The notes under the pieces: model-generated
The model's input: only the letters and a program-made list of their open reading frames with translations
What the model was told of the DNA's origin: nothing
Databases searched by the model: none
DNA from: Oopsacas minuta
Lineage: Eukaryota > Porifera > Hexactinellida > Lyssacinosida > Leucopsacidae
Assembly (NCBI GenBank): GCA_024704765.1
Contig: JAKMXF010000343.1
Location: 558,001-622,000, forward strand
Direction: 5' to 3'
Length of the DNA stretch: 64,000 nt
Translations under genes and position numbers: made by a program
Shown: one piece after another, positions 58,904-64,000 of the stretch
Layout: the number at the start of each line of letters is the position of its first letter
How positions within the stretch are numbered: position 1 is the stretch's first letter

Positions 58904-58941
58904 ATTACCCGGTATTAATTGCATCACACACTAAACCATTA

Positions 58942-58966
58942 CTTATATAGCGGTCCTCCTCCTCCT
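58942..58966 (-). promoter_or_regulatory. Gene C core promoter: TATA box and GGA tract
   Basis: CTATATAAG on the minus strand preceded by a GGA tract, followed by the same GTTTAGTGTGTGATGC leader as genes A and B. Confidence 0.62.
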
Positions 58967-58969
58967 GAA

Positions 58970-60224
58970 TTTGTAACTAGACCCTCTCTTTTTGAAATCT
59001 TTTGCCGTAGGTATTTTTGCTCAATCTCAACCTGCTGTACTTTTTGCAGTAAGTAATTTATTACAGATGTATAAAGTTAAGTTAAATCCCTCATCTGCTA
59101 ATTAGGATCCTCCTTGATGAGGATGTTTGCCGAAGACATTCACTAAAGCTGTTCAATATGTCTGTAAGCTATTTCCACATTGCTAGTCTAACACAGTACA
59201 TAACTAATTAGTTACATTACGAATGTTTCAATAATATTTTTGCTGACGGCATTTTTGATTCATTTGGTCCTGAAATAAGATATACAATTAAATTGAGTTA
59301 CATGTTTGTGAGTGTGGTAGACAGGTATGCACCAAATCATAAGCTTAATGCTTTACCCAAGACTTATTTTCAAGTTTCCAATGGCTGGTATTTAGTCTAA
59401 CATACAAGTGATGGATACAGAAAATTGCATCGTGTTATTCGTGTTTGTAAATATGGTGGGCTTTACATTTACTATGAATGGACAAGACGGTCAATTCTGA
59501 ACTTGGATTTCTGTCACGAATTGATGAACTTCAAGCACTTTCAAGCAATACTATCCTTGTATACTTGTACTTGGTCAGGACTCATAAACTCTTATTCATA
59601 ATATACTCACGTTGGTTCTCGAAGTAATACAATATGCCGTTTACATATATGTAAAAAATGTTTATTGCTTTCCAAAAAGTATGGCAAAAGGGCTTTCCAG
59701 TTATTTCACGAGAATATAATAACCGTCATTTTGTTAATGACACTACGTAATTATACCAAAACTTAGAATGGTGAGACTAGTTTAATCAAATTACAAGATA
59801 TAACTAATGAGCATGAATAATATCAAGCTAATCTACACGGAAATCTAATAAACTGAGGCTATCTAAATCTAAGGCTAACTATCTCAATGAAATCTAACGG
59901 ACACATTATAATCTACGAATATTAAAATGTAAGAGGCTTTGGCTCGTCGCTTCATGATGATGACGGCGTATTGCGCCTCGAGGTATTCAACGGACAAACA
60001 AACAGACAAACAACTACTGAGATTCTATAATATTGATGTTGTTTACAATAATCAGACTCAGCATACTCAATTACCCCAGTATAGTCGTTGAAAGTATGAT
60101 TCTACCACCTCAATTTTGAAATTTGTTTACTTTATATTCATAAGAACAACAATAAATTTACATATGAGAAACTTGAAATGCGAATTTCTGGCTCAGCGTA
60201 CTTAATTACCCTTGGATAGCCGTT
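58970..60224. other. 5' flank of gene C
   Basis: Colinear with the gene A flank 11997-13255. Ends at the palindrome 2 junction. Contains one dispersed repeat with the GGCGTATTGCGCC-type hairpin (59935-59985). No gene was recognised. Confidence 0.55.
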
Positions 60225-60327
60225 TTGGAATATGTAACCTAAATTTTAAGACTTGTTTAAGGAATAATTGCCAATATTTGATGTACGTGAGACGTTTGTA
60301 TTATATATATTGCTTGTTATCCTTTAG

Positions 60328-62686
60328 TGGACGTATTCGGAGAAGTAATAGCATCAACTTACTCTGCATTATCAGACAATACAATTCTAACATCAGACAC
60401 TACTCTCTACTGTATTACAAAGAATATGAACACACCAGAAGTGATGTGGAGTTATGTAGATCTATCTGGAATCAGAACTGATCTCACTTCTACAACTGAT
60501 CCTAATACAGGAATTAGTACTATACAAGTGTACACTACTCAACCTGGATAATACAGCTGTGAAGTTACAGAGAGTGGAGGGACGAGTAGAACTTATACAG
60601 TTGGGTTATTCTCGCCAAATTTTTATACAGGTAGACTCCGACATACCATAGCAAAGTATAATAATCTTGTATGAATATGATTTTGTATTTTTCTCATAGA
60701 AGCTGTAGCGAATAGCTATTACAATTACACGATTGGGATAGATAATGAAGATATCTATCTTTTCTATTCACCAGCTGATAACTCAGTACAACTTACTGAT
60801 ATTCACTGGATGATTCAAGGTCTACCAGGAATTTTGGCCAATCCACTTAACATTTACTCTCTGGCGTCTTATATCGGAGATATGAACGTTATCACCCTGA
60901 ACTGTTATGATATCGAATCTGGAAATATTTTGGTCAGTGTTGCACTCTCCGTTCAAAGTTAGTTAGATCATTAGCCTAATTCAGTGGAACCTCGTAAATA
61001 CGAACACCAACGGACTGTCAAATCCTGTTCGCCTTTGTATTAGCCGGAGTAATACCATTTGAATATCCATTGTAGGTACATTAATTTGTGTAATAATTTG
61101 TCTGTCTTAGCCGAATCTCGTATTCACCATATTTGTATTATCGAGTTTGCACTGTATGTATATTAGAATCATCAGTTGTATGATATTGTCTAATTGTATA
61201 ATTATGCTCATTAGGTCAACCTCTAATTCAACTGGGCAACCAAATAATCACCGCTTTCCCTCTTCTGCCTCCTGATGTCAACAGAGCAGATTTTACTATA
61301 CTGTCTGAGGATGTAGTTCTGAGTACAAACCTGGTAGGGAGATGGCGGAGACCAAACAGTGATAATGACACACAGAGCTATATCACTTTCGATATTTTCC
61401 AGCAATCTGACGAAGGACTGTACAGGTTCTATGTTACTAATTGGGAAGGAATAGAGACACTGGCTATACAGATATACATTACAGCTGTTGGTAAGATATC
61501 TATAGGTTCTAGAATTTAATACAATACATCATATCTAATCTACTGCGAGTCAAAACGTCTACAAAGGCCACGGATGGATTTCCTCGACAAAATAATTGGA
61601 TAAAAGTCATTCCACCATTGCCAATAACACTCTAAACTCCACATCACATCAACCCCGAGCGGTCAGAATGTGCGAACAATATTGTTCTAGTGCAAAAAGC
61701 AATCTGCTTTGATTAGTGAAATACTTTTCTACATTACTATTAGTATAGGAATTAGGAGTACACGTACTCAGTAGATTTGGATATAATCAGGGCCTTCAGA
61801 AGCCCATGGCTAGTGAGACGGCTATCGGCTATGCTGACTCATGGTAAATCGAACTAGAATTGTTTCATGAAAAATAGGGCAGCCAAGGTTACCCAAGCCC
61901 TATTTTGAAGACCTGTATACAATTAAGTATTTTGGGACATTTTAACACATTTCCCACAGGTTGTGTTTTGGGAAATGTTCTATTCGGCCCTGTTCGTAAC
62001 TTCTGATTAATGAGGGTCTACTGTATTCTATTTTACAATTATTTATTTATTTAGAATCTACACAAAGTATCATTAATTTAAGAGCAGAATCTTCCGGGGA
62101 AAGTTCAGTACTCGTATTTTGGGAGTTATCAGAATCTAATGCTAGTTATACTGATGTAATATTCTCAATATATTTGGGATTAGAAGATTATGAATTTCTC
62201 GTTGGTACAACACTATTTCACCATTACGAAATAACTAATCTACAAGGAAATGTAAATTACACAATTCGAGTAGAATTTCAGATCCCATTCTCAACAGAAA
62301 ATGTTTCAGCAACTACTTATCACTTCCGCGAACCAATCGCAACTCCAACTAATAACATCACTCAATCTACAGACAGCAATGTAATAATTCCTACGACTAA
62401 TCCAGTCTTTTACGTCATAGTGGTGGGGGTAGTCATTATTATAATTCTACTGCTGCTGATTTTAGTGATTGCAGTAGTTGTTTGCTTTTTTATGAAGAGG
62501 AACTCTTTGAAAAAATCAGTGAAGTCTCAGACTAATCCTCAGCTTTTTGATCTTCCAGCACGCGGGAATGAAACTTATAACCAAGATGTGAACATAAATC
62601 TTGCATATTCGCCTGAGAAAAAAGTTGACCTTTCAATAGAAAAACCTCCTTTGGAAGCTTCTTCTCCTAACGACTACTCTACCTGA
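60328..62686 (+). pseudogene. Fragment D: 3' half of a CTLD-Ig receptor
   Basis: Plus-strand exons 60328-60630, 60700-60957, 61215-61490 and 62055-62686 match gene C exons 9-12. There is no signal peptide and no CTLD: the copy starts in the intron before the last Ig exon. The Ig exon has the same TAA (60549-60551) as gene C, plus ITKN for ITEN. The last three exons are open and the tail is identical to that of gene C. It probably arose with the inverted duplication. Confidence 0.9.
60982..61154. mobile_element. Pogo/Tigger-like MITE in fragment D
   Basis: 173-base copy matching 51416-51588 in reverse orientation. Confidence 0.76.
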
Positions 62687-64000
62687 GAATATTTATCGTA
62701 ATTATTGTGTGAAAATACTTTACGAACTAAACATAAGTATACTATTCTTAGATTATAGTGTGTGCATTAGATTTCACTGAGATAGATAGATGCAGATATT
62801 AGATTTTCTTAGTGTATTAGATTTGTGAAGATTATCTTGATTTTTCTTGTTTGAGTTATGTATCTTGTTATTTGATTAAATTCGTTCCCCCTTCGTAGTC
62901 ATTTTAATTAATTCAATAACTTCCCTGGTCCAGGCACCATTTCCACATAATTTGAAATTGATTGGACAATTGTCATCTAATATATATCCCTTAATAATAG
63001 AGTTGTCTTGAGTTGTAATTTATGTCAAAACACGTAAAACATAGATTTGATAATTCAAATGCTCGATATTTTAGGCAAAATACACATTGTGGATTTCCCA
63101 TGTAGTTATTGATATTTCTGAATCGGAGTACACTCTTTGATATATTTGATATTCATAATCCTGAATACAATAAACATATTTTGAAAAGTGAAATACATCG
63201 AATATTTAATCAATAAAGATTTCGGTATAGCTATATCTAGGTGTCTAGAGTAACTGAGGGACTTGTTTTCGCGAATTTGGGGTTAAATTCCGCAAATTTT
63301 TGATGGCTTAGCTGGTAAGCCCCTCTTAGCCAGGGACTTCGCCGTTGGGGGCACAGGGAGCAATGTCCCCCACCTCCATGGTAAAATCCTTGGTCCTGGA
63401 ACAATGCCCCCTGGCAACTCGTATCCGGTTCAGGCCCAATCCTCCAAGCAGGATAATCACACCTGACATAGAATGATCGTAAAATTGTACTATTTGAGTA
63501 TTATAATATAGATATATTTAGACATAAGTATATGGCATATTTGTTATTGAATTATTTTGTAAGATCAACTCCCTGTGTTGCCGTTTAGAGCAAGTCTGTA
63601 TGTATATTTTGGCATTGGTAAATTTGTTTATTTGTGTTTTGTATTACTGAGTATCCTTAGAGGAGTCACTCTCTAAGCCGGGATGCCAACCTCTCTAAAC
63701 CATAAAGCGGGAGGCCTTTACCATTTTTGCGGGAGGTTGACCAAAAACGCGGGAGTCTCAAAATATGTGCTATTATATTATTCTATTCATTTATAATAGA
63801 ACTATAAAATACTGTTATTTTTTTCTGTTTGGATATCTACGATTATGATACTCCTCTTCATATAGTTTACCTATTAAATTTCTCCCTCATACTCTCATGG
63901 TATACGAGTGTAAGTTAGCAGCGAGCTAACAGCCAGAATCGAGCACAATTTGAATCGTTATAATTCTGTTACCATAGGGTGTAGAGAGGTCCCATATGAT
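62687..64000 (+). other. 3' flank of fragment D
   Basis: Mirror of 48569-49882. Includes the candidate poly(A) region (AATAAA near 63211). No gene was recognised. Confidence 0.55.

Larger units (their letters stand above)
60225..64000 (+). repeat. Right arm of palindrome 2 (continues past window)
   Basis: Partner of 48569-52344. It begins abruptly inside the gene C 5' flank repeat (GATAGCCGTT then TTGGAATATG) and is still matching at the last base of the window. Confidence 0.95.

Noticed and set aside
61223-61405. Open frame opposite fragment D exon 61215-61490 (and its mirror at 51165-51347).
   Set aside because: It is the antisense of the cysteine-free Ig exon. It is conserved only because the two arms are nearly identical.
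1-64000. CRISPR arrays, operons or bacterial genes suggested by the repeats.
   Set aside because: Repeats are exon cassettes or transposon ends; genes have spliceosomal introns, and no cas-like or operon structure is visible.
1-64000. tRNA or rRNA genes.
   Set aside because: No cloverleaf A and B box pairs or conserved rRNA stretches were noticed on reading. A tRNA scan would settle it.

Overview
The window looks like nuclear DNA of an animal. It is AT-rich, has GT-AG introns of about 100-1,400 bases, and carries mariner, hAT and MULE-like transposon relics plus many small inverted-repeat elements. A sponge, probably a demosponge, is my best guess. The basis is gene density, short introns and the style of the lectin/Ig receptors. 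This is inference, since no rRNA, tRNA or mitochondrial marker is present.

The main content is a cluster of modular cell-surface receptor genes. Each has a signal-peptide exon, then alternating C-type lectin (CTLD) and Ig-like exons, then two further Ig-like exons without the canonical cysteine pair, and one last exon with an FN3-like domain, a transmembrane helix and a tail of about 63 residues. Every internal exon starts and ends in phase 1, so cassettes can be gained, lost or skipped in frame. Gene A (minus strand, 676-11930, 3' end off the left edge) has seven CTLD-Ig pairs in view. Gene B (plus, 25906-34501) is complete and intact, with three pairs and about 1,095 residues. Gene C (minus, 58903-49883) has four pairs but a TAA stop in its last Ig exon. 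Fragment D (plus, 60328-62686) is a truncated inverted copy of the 3' half of gene C with the same stop. Three exon triplicates in gene A repeat with an exact 1,001-base period.

Layout: 1-11951 gene A; 11952-13107 its 5' flank; 13108-25034 left arm of a large inverted repeat, with a mariner relic split by a hAT element, an intronless amino-acid transporter on the plus strand and a hAT/ZMYM-like pseudogene; 25035-34501 gene B in the loop; 34502-37206 its 3' flank with a MULE-like relic; 37207-46490 right arm with the mirrored pseudogene, a second transporter on the minus strand and a mariner relic; 46491-48282 a longer MULE-like relic; 48283-49882 3' flank of gene C; 49883-58924 gene C; 58925-60224 its 5' flank; 60225-64000 fragment D and its 3' flank, which mirrors 48569-52344 and runs off the right edge.

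The lectin exons vary at the residues that normally set sugar choice (EPN, QPN, QPD, EPS, EPH), while the Ig exons are nearly uniform. Symmetric exons, recent cassette amplification, two nested palindromes and a putative signalling tail suggest a fast-evolving recognition receptor family, for example for self/non-self or microbial recognition. The function is inferred and has not been shown.
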